Origin: Novosphingobium sp.
GTDB taxonomy: Bacteria > Pseudomonadota > Alphaproteobacteria > Sphingomonadales > Sphingomonadaceae
Direction: 5' to 3'
Assembly (NCBI GenBank): GCA_024236175.1
Contig: JACKKY010000003.1
Coordinates: forward strand, 248,001-312,000
Length of the DNA: 64,000 nucleotides
Shown here in pieces: positions 34,352 through 43,267 of this stretch. A model generated the notes under the pieces. It was not told the DNA's origin and made no database searches. It worked only from the letters and a program-made list of their open reading frames with translations. The number at the start of each line of letters is the position of its first letter. Positions within the stretch are counted from its first letter, which is position 1. A program made the position numbers and the translations under genes.

Positions 34352-35449
34352 ATGGCAATGGCAAGATTGAAAACCAAGGCGTTCGGCGTCGTAGGGATTT
34401 TGGCGGCGGCTTTTGCCGGGCCGGCATTTGCTGATCATCATGTGCCAGTCAGCGATGCCGAGATGGGCGCCAGCGACATGGCGGAGGAACCCTTCGTCCG
34501 CCCCGACGTGCGCGCCTATCTGGACAAGCTTGCAGCAAATCCCCGACCAGCCATGACCGCGGAAATGCTGGCGATGATCCGCAAGCTACCGCCCGAAATG
34601 ATGAAGCCTGTCGATGATGCGCCGATAGGTGACCTCGGCGAGATCCGCGACGTGAAGATGCCGGGCCCAGGCGGCGAGATATCTCTTCGATTGTACGATT
34701 CCCGGCCTGCCGGTGAACGCGAACCTGGACCGGTAATTGTCTTTTATCACGGCGGCGCCTTTGTTGTCGGCAGCATCGACACCCACGCCGGGTTGACGGC
34801 GGAGATGGCCCGCCAGCTGGATTTACCAGTGATATCGGTCGAATATCGTCTCGCGCCCGAACATCCTTGGCCGGCGGCGCCGGACGACGCTGAAGCAGCG
34901 GCGCGTTGGGTGGCAGAAAATGGCGCGGCTTTCGGCCGCGAATTCACCGGGCTCGTAATCAGTGGTGATAGCGCTGGAGGAAATTTGACGCTGGTTACCA
35001 CACTGGCCTTGCGTGACAGGCCGGCGGCGCTGCCAGTGGTAATGCAGCTGCCGATCTATCCTTCATCGGACCGCACCAAGGTGTATCCCTCCCGCGAGAT
35101 GTTCGGCGAAGGCTATGGGTTGGGCAACGGCAGCGTCCCGCAGACCGATTTCTACAAGGCCGAGAAAACAAGTTGGCGCGCTTCCCCGTTGCTTGCCAAC
35201 CTTCACGATTTGCCGCCGACGGTTTTGGTCACTGCTTCGCTAGATCCGTTGCGCGACGAGGGGCGAGCGTTCGCCGCCAAGTTGATCAAGGCAGGCGTGC
35301 CGACGACGTACTTTGAAGCGCATGGCAATATTCATGGCTTCGCGACCTACCGCAAAGCCATCCCATCCGCACGGGAAGACACTGCCGAGTTCCTCGCACT
35401 CGCTGAGACGATGCTCGAGAACGTGACAGAGAAACAGGCCGATAATTGA
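34352..35449 (+). CDS. Exported alpha/beta hydrolase (hormone-sensitive-lipase family esterase)
   Basis: The 365-aa protein has an N-terminal signal peptide (cleavage near AFA-DHH, about residue 27). The HSL-family oxyanion motif is HGGAFVVG (133-140), nucleophile Ser207 is in GDSAGG, acid Asp298 in SLDPLRDEG, and His328 in GNIHGF. It cleaves short or medium acyl esters, probably in the periplasm. The start at 34352 is preferred to the GTG at 34337. It stands alone between the Rieske operon and a convergent GntR gene. Extracellular ester cleavage followed by uptake through the neighbouring TonB receptor is a plausible combination. Confidence 0.9.
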   Translation: MAMARLKTKAFGVVGILAAAFAGPAFADHHVPVSDAEMGASDMAEEPFVRPDVRAYLDKLAANPRPAMTAEMLAMIRKLPPEMMKPVDDAPIGDLGEIRDVKMPGPGGEISLRLYDSRPAGEREPGPVIVFYHGGAFVVGSIDTHAGLTAEMARQLDLPVISVEYRLAPEHPWPAAPDDAEAAARWVAENGAAFGREFTGLVISGDSAGGNLTLVTTLALRDRPAALPVVMQLPIYPSSDRTKVYPSREMFGEGYGLGNGSVPQTDFYKAEKTSWRASPLLANLHDLPPTVLVTASLDPLRDEGRAFAAKLIKAGVPTTYFEAHGNIHGFATYRKAIPSAREDTAEFLALAETMLENVTEKQADN

Positions 35450-35602
35450 GGCGATACGCTTTGTGTGGTCGCTTCGAATTGCGCCTTCGAATGGGTGGTT
35501 GGTCTGTGAGTTCGGCAAACTGACCTGGCATCTCAAGAGCTTATCCTGAGCCTGGCGCGAGTCGATCGGTCAGAGCGATACGATATTGTCGCACCATTCA
35601 AG

Positions 35603-36316
35603 CTACGGGAATCGTTTGCGGATACGGTTGTGCCAAATCTTCCGGCTATGTTGTGCGGCGAGTACAGCTAGTTCGCTGTCTCCTGCTATCAAAGCTTCAA
35701 GTTCCAGCTTTTTGGCATTGCGCCAGTTGGTCACAAACGCGGAATGATCCGGGCTTTCGTCATCAGTGACGGCCTCGCCATATGCTCGTTTCGAATAGGC
35801 AACATTAATATTGAAGATGAGTTCTATGTAACTGCTTTCTGCTAAGCAAAAGATATCTTTCTGGAATTTCACTTCGAGGTCGCGAATATCTGCGAAAGTC
35901 GCAGTATCTTTTACCTTTCGCAGACGTCGTTGGAGTGGCGCGATGATGCTCTCGATCGATTCCTGGCCGCGAACTGATGCCTTGCGCATTGCCTCAACCC
36001 ACAGTGCTGAAGCCATGGCAAGTACATCTTCTCTGTCGATATCGAGGAAATCGAGATAGGTCGCCACCATGTTGTGGATAGTGTCCGCGCCTGGACGCGC
36101 GCTGAAGTAGCCCCCATTGATACCCGCGCGGACTTTCAGCAATCCTTCGCTTTCAAGCAATCGCGCAACTTGGCGGATTGTGCTGCGCGAGCATCCGAGT
36201 TGGGCAATGAGCGTTTCCTCGTTGCCAAGGAAATCGCCATCCTCCTTTTCGCGAACCATCGCACGCAAGCGCTCCGCCACAGTGGCCAGCGCTGTTCTGG
36301 AAGTAGGACCGCTCAT
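35603..36316 (-). CDS. GntR family transcriptional regulator (FCD type)
   Basis: The 237-aa protein has an N-terminal winged helix (about 8-75: VAERLRAMVREKE, ETLIAQLGCSRSTIRQVARL, ESEGLLKVRAGINGGYF) and a C-terminal helical ligand domain of the FadR/FCD kind (from about 90). It lies just downstream of, and on the same strand as, the TonB receptor (158 bp). It is the best local candidate for binding the inverted repeat in that receptor promoter at 38906-38920. The ligand is unknown. Base composition is less GC-rich than in surrounding genes, as often seen for regulators. Confidence 0.87.
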   Translation of the reverse strand: MSGPTSRTALATVAERLRAMVREKEDGDFLGNEETLIAQLGCSRSTIRQVARLLESEGLLKVRAGINGGYFSARPGADTIHNMVATYLDFLDIDREDVLAMASALWVEAMRKASVRGQESIESIIAPLQRRLRKVKDTATFADIRDLEVKFQKDIFCLAESSYIELIFNINVAYSKRAYGEAVTDDESPDHSAFVTNWRNAKKLELEALIAGDSELAVLAAQHSRKIWHNRIRKRFP

Positions 36317-36474
36317 TGCCGCTTTCGATATTGCCTGGTTTCAGCTGCAGGTTTCACCAAAGCAGACAATGAGCAAAAGACAAGCATTGCTCGTCAGCCG
36401 AGCCGCTTCCGATGCCTCCAGGAGCGGGCCCGCTGCTCCCAAGATGCGGCAGCGAGCCCGGCGCTTGGCAATAC

Positions 36475-38862
36475 TCAGCGCGATCCGAACGAAATGCGTG
36501 CGGTGATGCCGAATTCCTGCGGTGCGGTGTAGCTGACGGTACGATAGGTCGAGACTTGGTTTGCCGCTCCCGGGCTGCGTACAGTGAGTGACGCGGCCTG
36601 AGATGCCCTCAGCAATGCCCGCTGGGTATCGAAGATGTTCTTGGCGTAGGCGCCGACTTCCCAGCTGCCGTCCGCCCCCCGGACGCCGGCGTACAGGTTC
36701 ACCAGCGCATAGGCGTCGATATCATCGAGGGCATTCGTCGGATCGTTCTGCGAATTGCCATTGTAGGTGACCAGTCCACGGACATAGCCGTCCATGTCCG
36801 AAGACACCGCAAGTGTGTATTCGGACTGGACGGTAGCGCTGAACGGAGCGCTGAAACCGGCGCGCGAACTCACCTCGCACAAGGCTACGCCGCCGCCGTT
36901 GGTGGCAGCCATGATCTCATCGAACGAGGGAACCTGCGACGAGGTGTCTGGAATCCCGTCCGCCGGGAAATAGTCGTTGCACGGAACCGTGCCGTTCTTG
37001 ATCTTGCTCTTGGTGTAGGAGGCGACCGCCCCCAGGCTCCAGTTGTCGGTCGCCTGGAACTGGAGCTCTCCTTCGACGCCATCAACCTTCGCCGGTACGC
37101 CGACGGCAATGCCGCGAAGAACTTCCGTTTGCGGACCTTGCGCCGTCGACGAGGCGAAGAAGGTGTTGCGCGAGAAATAGCCGAAGTTTTTGAAGGTCTG
37201 GTGGAAGGCGGAGATGTTCAAGCGAAGCCTGCGGTCCAGCCAATCGGACTTGATACCGATCTCGTATGACTTCGACTTTTCGGGATCGGGAAACAGCAGC
37301 GAGGTCTGCAGCGCGGTGGGCGTCAGATTGTTGCGCTGGATAATGGCATTTGTGCTCGAACCGGGGCGCCAGGACGTGCCGAAGGAAGCATAGGCCATCA
37401 GACTGTCGTTGAAGCGATGCTTGGCCGAGGCCTGATAGATAGTGGTCTTGAACGAATTGTCCTCGTTCGCTGCATCGACGACGGCACCGCCAATCGAAAG
37501 GGCGCCGAAACTGCGGAACTTGATCCGCCGGATGCCACCGGACAATTCGGTTCCCTGCCCGAAATGAACCGTGACGTTGCCGAAAAAGGATTCTTCCTCC
37601 GAACCGCCGGTACGCGAAATCGGCGTCACGACATGGGCAAGCAGGTTCGACAGGTTCGGTTGCGGTGCGCCAAGCCAGACGAGCGTATCGGATTGCAGAT
37701 CGGTCGGACTGTTGGAGTCGTTCTTGAGGTAGCCAATCACATAGTCGAACATGCCGGCAATCCGCTCGTCGTTGGAAAGCCTGATTTCATGCGACTCGGT
37801 ATCGCCGTGCGTAAAAGTGGTCAGGCCTGCTGACGTGATCTCGTCCGGAAACTCGGGGCCATAGAAGCCACCGAAATCGTCAGGCGCCAGCGAATTGTAC
37901 CTCGATTTCGTATAAGATCCCACATAGTTGAGCTTTTGACCCATCAGCCGCAATTCGGCCTGCCAGTCGTATACCGTGAAGCGCTGCCGCACTGAACGCG
38001 GGAATGCCATGACGGCAAGGCGGTCTCCGCCACGGATCAGCACAGGGCTATCCGGGAGCGTCGGATCAGCCAGGCTCGCGGATTCCACTTGGTCAAATCT
38101 CGTAATCTTGCGGTCGGTATTGGTGTAGGCGAAGAAGAGGCTCAGTTCGTCGAGCGGGTCGAAACTCACCGAGGCCCTGAGGCCGTGTGTCTCGCGGGAG
38201 GGGCGTATAGGATTGTTGATGCTGCGGGTCTCATCGTCGTCGCTCTCCTCGGAGATTCCTGCGACACGAACCGCGAGCATGTCCTCGATAATCGGGACAT
38301 TGATGGCGCCGTTGAGGTTCCAGCCGCCGATATCGTTGATCGTACCGGTCATGTAGCCGCCGGCCTCCGAAAGATCGGGTTTCCGCGTCGTGACCGTGAT
38401 TGACCCCGAAGGCGACGCACGGCCACGCAGGGTACCCTGCGGGCCGCGAAGGACTTCGATCTGGCCGACATCGAACATCGACTGAAACAGGATCGCGGCC
38501 GAAATCGGCGCATCATTCAGATAGAACTCGACCGTACCGTTGTTGCCGCTCGCGTTTACGTCGTAGGCAATGCCTCGCAAGGTCGCCTGGGCGCCGATAC
38601 CGTTGGCGTCCTGCCCGAGTCGAAGGCCCGGCACCAGCGACTGAACATCCTGGAACTCGCGAATGTTGAGCTTGTTGAGCTCTTGTGCGGTAACGGCCTG
38701 AACCACGACCGGGACATCCTGGATCGCTTCGTCGCGGCGCCGTGCCTGTACGATAATGACCTCGTCATTGAGGCCCTCACTGTTCACTTCCTGCGCAACC
38801 GCCGGAGTTGCCAGTGCCAAAGAACTGACCCCTACCAGTGCAAATGTCGTAGCCCTGAGCAT
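36475..38862 (-). CDS. TonB-dependent receptor
   Basis: The 795-aa outer-membrane receptor has a signal peptide (ending near AVAQ-EVN), a TonB-box/plug start (DEVIIVQARRRDEAIQDVPV), the plug body (FQDVQSLVPGLRLG, VEVLRGPQGTLRGRASPSG-like), then a 22-strand barrel ending in ARISFGSR. The QARRRDEAIQDVPV signature is common in sphingomonad receptors for aromatic, terpenoid or steroid-like compounds rather than siderophores. The ATG at 38862 follows GGGGAGGAA. An almost complete promoter with an operator between its hexamers lies just upstream (38896-38923). The MFS gene is upstream on the same strand. Confidence 0.92.
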   Translation of the reverse strand: MLRATTFALVGVSSLALATPAVAQEVNSEGLNDEVIIVQARRRDEAIQDVPVVVQAVTAQELNKLNIREFQDVQSLVPGLRLGQDANGIGAQATLRGIAYDVNASGNNGTVEFYLNDAPISAAILFQSMFDVGQIEVLRGPQGTLRGRASPSGSITVTTRKPDLSEAGGYMTGTINDIGGWNLNGAINVPIIEDMLAVRVAGISEESDDDETRSINNPIRPSRETHGLRASVSFDPLDELSLFFAYTNTDRKITRFDQVESASLADPTLPDSPVLIRGGDRLAVMAFPRSVRQRFTVYDWQAELRLMGQKLNYVGSYTKSRYNSLAPDDFGGFYGPEFPDEITSAGLTTFTHGDTESHEIRLSNDERIAGMFDYVIGYLKNDSNSPTDLQSDTLVWLGAPQPNLSNLLAHVVTPISRTGGSEEESFFGNVTVHFGQGTELSGGIRRIKFRSFGALSIGGAVVDAANEDNSFKTTIYQASAKHRFNDSLMAYASFGTSWRPGSSTNAIIQRNNLTPTALQTSLLFPDPEKSKSYEIGIKSDWLDRRLRLNISAFHQTFKNFGYFSRNTFFASSTAQGPQTEVLRGIAVGVPAKVDGVEGELQFQATDNWSLGAVASYTKSKIKNGTVPCNDYFPADGIPDTSSQVPSFDEIMAATNGGGVALCEVSSRAGFSAPFSATVQSEYTLAVSSDMDGYVRGLVTYNGNSQNDPTNALDDIDAYALVNLYAGVRGADGSWEVGAYAKNIFDTQRALLRASQAASLTVRSPGAANQVSTYRTVSYTAPQEFGITARISFGSR

Positions 38863-38895
38863 GACAAATTCCTCCCCATATCCCCAACTAGGTCC

Positions 38896-38923
38896 CTTAT
38901 ACAGCAATACAGGGTGTATTCAA
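38896..38923 (-). promoter_or_regulatory. Promoter with operator in its spacer, for TonB receptor
   Basis: On the minus strand, TTGAAT (38923-38918), a 16-base spacer and TATAAG (38901-38896) form a good sigma-70-type promoter about 34 bases before the start codon. The inverted repeat AATACA-GGG-TGTATT (38906-38920) fills the spacer and overlaps the -35 box, a location expected for a repressor site. The adjacent GntR protein is the likeliest regulator. Confidence 0.6.
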
Positions 38924-39075
38924 GGATTCCATCTGCCAAATAGGATCAACTTTAGAATGTCGCCGATCGGCCCCGAAGGGCAAGGAGGCTCAGACGCTGC
39001 CTTCCGCTACGTCTATTGCAACCGAAGTACTCGTTCTGCCTGATGGCTCGTCCTCAAGCGGGCATGCTTTCAGCG

Positions 39076-40362
39076 TCACGAGGCTGGCTGGCCAGGTGAT
39101 GCAGTATCAGCTGCGGTAGTAATCCTGGCAAAGACAGTGGAAGCTCTCAAGAACGCGAAAACTGCGATGAGCTGCAGGAGGGCCATGATTACCATTGCGG
39201 TCCTCAAGCTTGCGCCATCACTGCCAAGCAAGTCGGACAAAATTCCTACCGCCGCCGGGCCGAATCCTGCGCCAATGACATTGGATATCACGGCGTAGAG
39301 AGCAAAAGACGTACCGTGAATGGCCGGAGGCGCAATTTGGCTGATCGCCGCATTTGTCGGTCCGGCATTTATGGTTGTTGTTGCGCCCATGGCGCAGAGC
39401 GCCACTATCGTAATCACCAAATTCCCAGACAGCAGCACGACCAGCACTGCTGCCACATGAATCACGGAGCCGATGACTACGACCATCAGTGGCCCGCGCG
39501 GGCCGAAGCGTCGTGCCCAATCGAAGGCCACACCGGCTCCGACTTGCCCGAGCACCCCAAACACTCCTGCGCCCAGACCCATCACAAGGCCGATCGTCGC
39601 CAGGTCGATATCGAAACTCCGCATAAAGAACGGCACCGTCCAGGTCCCGACCCCGGCGACTGAGAACATGTAGATGCCCGTCGCCAGATAGAGTGAACCG
39701 AGCCCTGGATATCGCATGGTCTGCCAAGTTTCGCGCAGCAGCCCGGCGACTGATTGTTTCGGCCTTTCCACGGCAGATTTCCGCGCAGGCTCATTGACGG
39801 TGAACAGTACGACAAGCGCCAGAACAAGGCCCGGCAAACCGAATGCGACGAAGACCATCCTCCAGCCAAAATGCTGGGCAATATAGCCGCCGAGGACGAA
39901 GCTCAGAATGCCCCCGATCCCAGCGCCGGCAAAGAAGATGCTGGACACGGTCCCACGCCTCTCGGGTGGAAAGAGGTCCGACAGGATTGAAAGTGCCGCC
40001 GGTGCACCACCGGATTCGGCCGCCCCCACTCCAATCCGGGCCAGCGCAAGCTGCCAGAAACTGACACAGGCTCCGGACAATACCGTCAATGCACTCCAGA
40101 CGGAGAGAACACCGACTAACAGATTTCGACGATTCACGCGGTCGACGGCCCAGCCGATTGGTATCCCCGCCAAGGCGTAGGCAACACCGTAGAGCGTACC
40201 CGTAAGCAAGCCCATGGCAGTATCGGAGAGGTTGAACTCTTCTCTAATAAGTTCCTGGGTAACGATTAGGGCGCTTCTGTCGACCAAGTAGAAGAAATAG
40301 ACAAGCGCTAATATGGCCAGAACGTAAGACCGGTATCTCGATGATCGGGTTCTGTCATTCAT
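39076..40362 (-). CDS. Major facilitator superfamily transporter
   Basis: The 428-aa inner-membrane transporter has about 12 hydrophobic helices. The MFS loop signature appears as GIPIGWAVDRVNRRNLLVG after helix 2, and the opening LAILALVYFFYLVDRSALIVT resembles the hexuronate/aromatic-acid and spinster-like branches. A central cytoplasmic loop (VNEPARKSAVERPKQSV) divides the halves. It lies upstream of, and on the same strand as, the TonB receptor, so outer- and inner-membrane uptake of one substrate may be coupled. The substrate is unknown. Confidence 0.9.
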   Translation of the reverse strand: MNDRTRSSRYRSYVLAILALVYFFYLVDRSALIVTQELIREEFNLSDTAMGLLTGTLYGVAYALAGIPIGWAVDRVNRRNLLVGVLSVWSALTVLSGACVSFWQLALARIGVGAAESGGAPAALSILSDLFPPERRGTVSSIFFAGAGIGGILSFVLGGYIAQHFGWRMVFVAFGLPGLVLALVVLFTVNEPARKSAVERPKQSVAGLLRETWQTMRYPGLGSLYLATGIYMFSVAGVGTWTVPFFMRSFDIDLATIGLVMGLGAGVFGVLGQVGAGVAFDWARRFGPRGPLMVVVIGSVIHVAAVLVVLLSGNLVITIVALCAMGATTTINAGPTNAAISQIAPPAIHGTSFALYAVISNVIGAGFGPAAVGILSDLLGSDGASLRTAMVIMALLQLIAVFAFLRASTVFARITTAADTASPGQPAS

Positions 40363-40538
40363 CGATGATTGCCTTTGTTTTTATTTTGGATCGTTCAGGC
40401 CGGCGGAGCGCAAGGAGCGGAAGTGCAATTTGGTTAATGCATCCCCGCAGATTGAGGCGAACCCGGATTCCTGACGTTTCCAGCCCTACGTTTGGTTCCG
40501 TCGGTCTGACAGATGCGATGAGGCCTGAGACCTTTGCC

Positions 40539-40940
40539 TTAGCTCGCTTGCGCCGCCCTTTTCTCGACTTCAGCGAAGCCTTCTAGCATTGCGGCCTTTG
40601 CCGTGTTGGCGATGGGAAATCCGCAGTATGGCATCGCGGAATAGAAGACCTCCTCGATCTCTTCACGGGTCAGCCCATTCGCCATGCCCATAATTGTGTG
40701 ATATTTGATCTCTTCGAACTGGCGAAGGCCGATTACCATGCCAAGCACCGCCAGGCTGCGCATTTTCCGAGGCAAGGCCTCTCGGGTCCAGAGATTCCCG
40801 AAAGCCCACTCCATCGACCACTGCGCATGAATCGCATTGAAATCTTCGCCCGTTTCAATCGTCTGGCGACATCCCTCGGCGACGTCATCGCCATAAACCT
40901 CGCGGAAGATCTCCAACCCCTTGTCTCGCGCTTCGCTCAT
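40539..40940 (-). CDS. Carboxymuconolactone decarboxylase (CMD) family protein
   Basis: The 133-aa CMD-fold protein has RSLAVLGMVIGLRQFEEIKYHTIMGMANGLTREEIEEVFYSAMPYCGFPIANTA, the arrangement of the 4-carboxymuconolactone decarboxylase branch. The AhpD-type CxxC is absent, so it is not a peroxidase. Histidine in KYHTIM is at the family position. It may act on a lactone or a related ring-cleavage product. It lies between the MFS gene and the divergent dehydrogenase operon at 41181. Confidence 0.87.
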   Translation of the reverse strand: MSEARDKGLEIFREVYGDDVAEGCRQTIETGEDFNAIHAQWSMEWAFGNLWTREALPRKMRSLAVLGMVIGLRQFEEIKYHTIMGMANGLTREEIEEVFYSAMPYCGFPIANTAKAAMLEGFAEVEKRAAQAS

Positions 40941-41180
40941 TGCATCGTCTCCGTCCCGATCATTGCTTCAGTCTGCCTTCTTGCTTCAGGCCCAGTTGGA
41001 TAATGGGCCACAGCGCGGCTTGTCCAGAAAATAGTGCCCTATTAAAGCTTGAGGAGGGAAGTGGGAGCCTCTACTCCATAAATAGAATACTGATTCGGCT
41101 GCGGGCAGGCTGGCGAGTTTCCGTCGATGTTGGTTTCTGCAGCCCTTGGAGTCTCGCGACGGAAACGCCGGGGAGGCGGC

Positions 41181-42212
41181 ATGACTATGAAACCAGAAAC
41201 CTACAAGGCGGCGATCTTCCGTGGACCTGGCAAGGTCGATGTCGTCGACCTGCCCTATCCCGAATGTGGCGACGACGAGGCGATCGTGCGCAACCTGCTG
41301 ACCGGTATTTGCGGCTCGGACATTTTCGCATTCCAGAAGCACGGACCGGAAAGCCGCATTTGGATCGACGAGGAATTCGGTCATGAAGGAATCGCCGAGG
41401 TCATCGAACTTGGCAAGGACGTCGAGGGGCTGAGCGTCGGCGACCGAGTGTTCGTCAACACCGACAAGGCTTTTCGCGACATGCGCAAGGTCTCTGCCGC
41501 CGGTGCGTTTTCGAATTACCTGCGCATTCCGCAGTGCGAAGTCGGCTACAGCCTGCTGCCGATCGACAACGACCTGCCACTTCGCGCGGCGGTTCTGTTC
41601 GAGCCCTTCGTGATCGGCACGCGCGGGGTCAAGGTGCTCGAGCCAAGGCCTGGCGACAACGCCGTCGTCTTCGGGGCCGGGATCATCGGTATGACCAGTG
41701 CGATCATGCTCAAATGGTTTGGCTGCGAAAGGGTGATGGTCGTCGATTTGTCCGAACTCCGGCTCGAAAACGCACGCAGGCTCGGATTCCTGACCTGCAA
41801 CCTGTCTAGCGAGGATCTCAAGCAGAAGGCGTTCGCGGCATTCGGCAAGAATCCGGGATACCCCGCCGAGAAATGCGGGGCGCGTCTTTACGTCGATGCG
41901 GTCGGGGTGCCTTCGGTGCTGGAAAACTTCGCGATGTTGGCGCCTAGGAACGGCAGCATCTCGCTTGTCGGCGTCCACAAGCAGCCGGTTTCACTGGATC
42001 TGACGCAGGTGGCCTTCAACAATTGGCACATTCACGGCTGCGGCGACGGCGCGACCGAAGCGCTTTGGCCCGAAATTCTCGAGATGATGCGCTCCGGCCG
42101 TTTTGACCTGCCTTCGCTGGTCACACACGAGTTCAACGTCGAACGGATCGAGGAAGCTCTCGAACAGGCGAGCAGACCGGACGAGGCGCAAAAGGTGTGC
42201 ATTTCCTTCTGA
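41181..42212 (+). CDS. Zinc-type MDR dehydrogenase lacking the structural zinc loop
   Basis: The 343-aa medium-chain dehydrogenase has catalytic zinc residues Cys44 (TGICGSDIF) and His68-Glu69 (FGHEG) and the Rossmann motif VVFGAGIIGMTSAIML. The lobe that normally holds four structural-zinc cysteines reads VFVNTDKAFRDMRKVSAAGAF and contains none, so this is a structural-zinc-free subtype. The start at 41181 has GGGGAGG; 41187 is possible. It opens a plus-strand operon with the metallo-hydrolase and sulfotransferase. It probably oxidises an alcohol in the same pathway. Confidence 0.88.
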   Translation: MTMKPETYKAAIFRGPGKVDVVDLPYPECGDDEAIVRNLLTGICGSDIFAFQKHGPESRIWIDEEFGHEGIAEVIELGKDVEGLSVGDRVFVNTDKAFRDMRKVSAAGAFSNYLRIPQCEVGYSLLPIDNDLPLRAAVLFEPFVIGTRGVKVLEPRPGDNAVVFGAGIIGMTSAIMLKWFGCERVMVVDLSELRLENARRLGFLTCNLSSEDLKQKAFAAFGKNPGYPAEKCGARLYVDAVGVPSVLENFAMLAPRNGSISLVGVHKQPVSLDLTQVAFNNWHIHGCGDGATEALWPEILEMMRSGRFDLPSLVTHEFNVERIEEALEQASRPDEAQKVCISF

Positions 42213-42382
42213 TCTTCCGGCAATTGCCCGGACTGCCAGGCATTGGAGCCTGCCTGTGTGGATCGGATCTGCGAACCGCGTTTGCCTTGAAGTTCGGTCC
42301 GTCGCAAAGTGAGAACGACCTGTGAAGCGGAACGCCGCCGGCAATGGTGGTTTTGAGAGGCGCGAACATTGGGAGAGTATCG

Positions 42383-43267
42383 ATGTCTGTCCTGACTGTC
42401 GGTGAGGCGCAGATCCACCGCGTTGAAGAACTTCGCATTCCCAACACGATTGCATATTTCACAGAGGACGAGGATCTGTTGGCGGCCAACCGGCACTGGC
42501 TGGCGCCGCATTTCCTGGATGAGAATGACAGTTTTGACCTCGTGTTCCAGAGCTGGATCTTCGAGGCCGACGATCGAGTTGTTCTCGTCGATCCCTGCAC
42601 CGGGAATGGCAAGCCCCATCCGGTGCCCTTCTTCGACAATCTCGAAGTGCCCTTTATCGAACGGATGAGCGAGACGGGTTACCGTCCGGAGGACATTGAC
42701 CTCGTGGTTTGCAGCCATCTCCATCACGATCACTGCGGCTGGAATACGCAGTTGCGGGACGGGAAATGGATGCCGACCTTCCCGAACGCACGCTACATCA
42801 TGCGCCGGTCCGAGTTCGAGCGCTGGGGGCCGCAGCGCGATCGGCACCCGGTCTTCGACTACAATGAATCCGTGTTCGAACGCAGCGTCCAGCCGGTGGT
42901 CGATGCAGGTCTGGCCGAACTCGTGAGCGGCAGTCATCGCCTGACGGCAGGCATTGTTGTCGAGCCAGCACCAGGCCATACGCTGGGCCACCAGATGCTG
43001 CACCTGGTTTCGGGCGGTCAGCATGCATTTTTCACCGGCGATTGCTTTCATCATCCAATTCAGCTCGTGGAGCCTGCCATTCCGTTCGGGGACGCGGAGG
43101 ACCTCGAGCAAGCAATCGCGATGCGCCGCAAACTGGTCGAGCTGTCGGCCGACAACGGCGCATTGCTCATCGCCGCCCATCTGCCCGCGCCCTATGCGGT
43201 GCGTGCCAGGCGCGAAGGCGGAGACCTGCATTTGGCTGCAGCCGGAACGCAAGAGGACCTGAAATGA
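42383..43267 (+). CDS. Metallo-beta-lactamase-fold hydrolase
   Basis: The 294-aa MBL-fold protein has the metal motif HLHHDH (in VVCSHLHHDHCGWNT), the later histidine in APGHTLGHQM, the aspartate in FFTGDCFHHP and a final histidine near IAAHLP. This set supports a dinuclear zinc site. The subgroup resembles lactonases and related ester or lactone hydrolases (including N-acyl homoserine lactonase-like proteins), so lactone opening is plausible. The start at 42383 follows GGGAGAG; 42344 is unneeded. It overlaps the sulfotransferase by ATGA. With a CMD protein nearby, lactone chemistry in this cluster is a reasonable guess. Confidence 0.88.
   Translation: MSVLTVGEAQIHRVEELRIPNTIAYFTEDEDLLAANRHWLAPHFLDENDSFDLVFQSWIFEADDRVVLVDPCTGNGKPHPVPFFDNLEVPFIERMSETGYRPEDIDLVVCSHLHHDHCGWNTQLRDGKWMPTFPNARYIMRRSEFERWGPQRDRHPVFDYNESVFERSVQPVVDAGLAELVSGSHRLTAGIVVEPAPGHTLGHQMLHLVSGGQHAFFTGDCFHHPIQLVEPAIPFGDAEDLEQAIAMRRKLVELSADNGALLIAAHLPAPYAVRARREGGDLHLAAAGTQEDLK

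Noticed and set aside
36423..36434. AGCGGGCCCGCT palindrome after the TonB receptor gene
   Set aside because: Short GC-only palindrome with no T-run; expected by chance in DNA of this composition.
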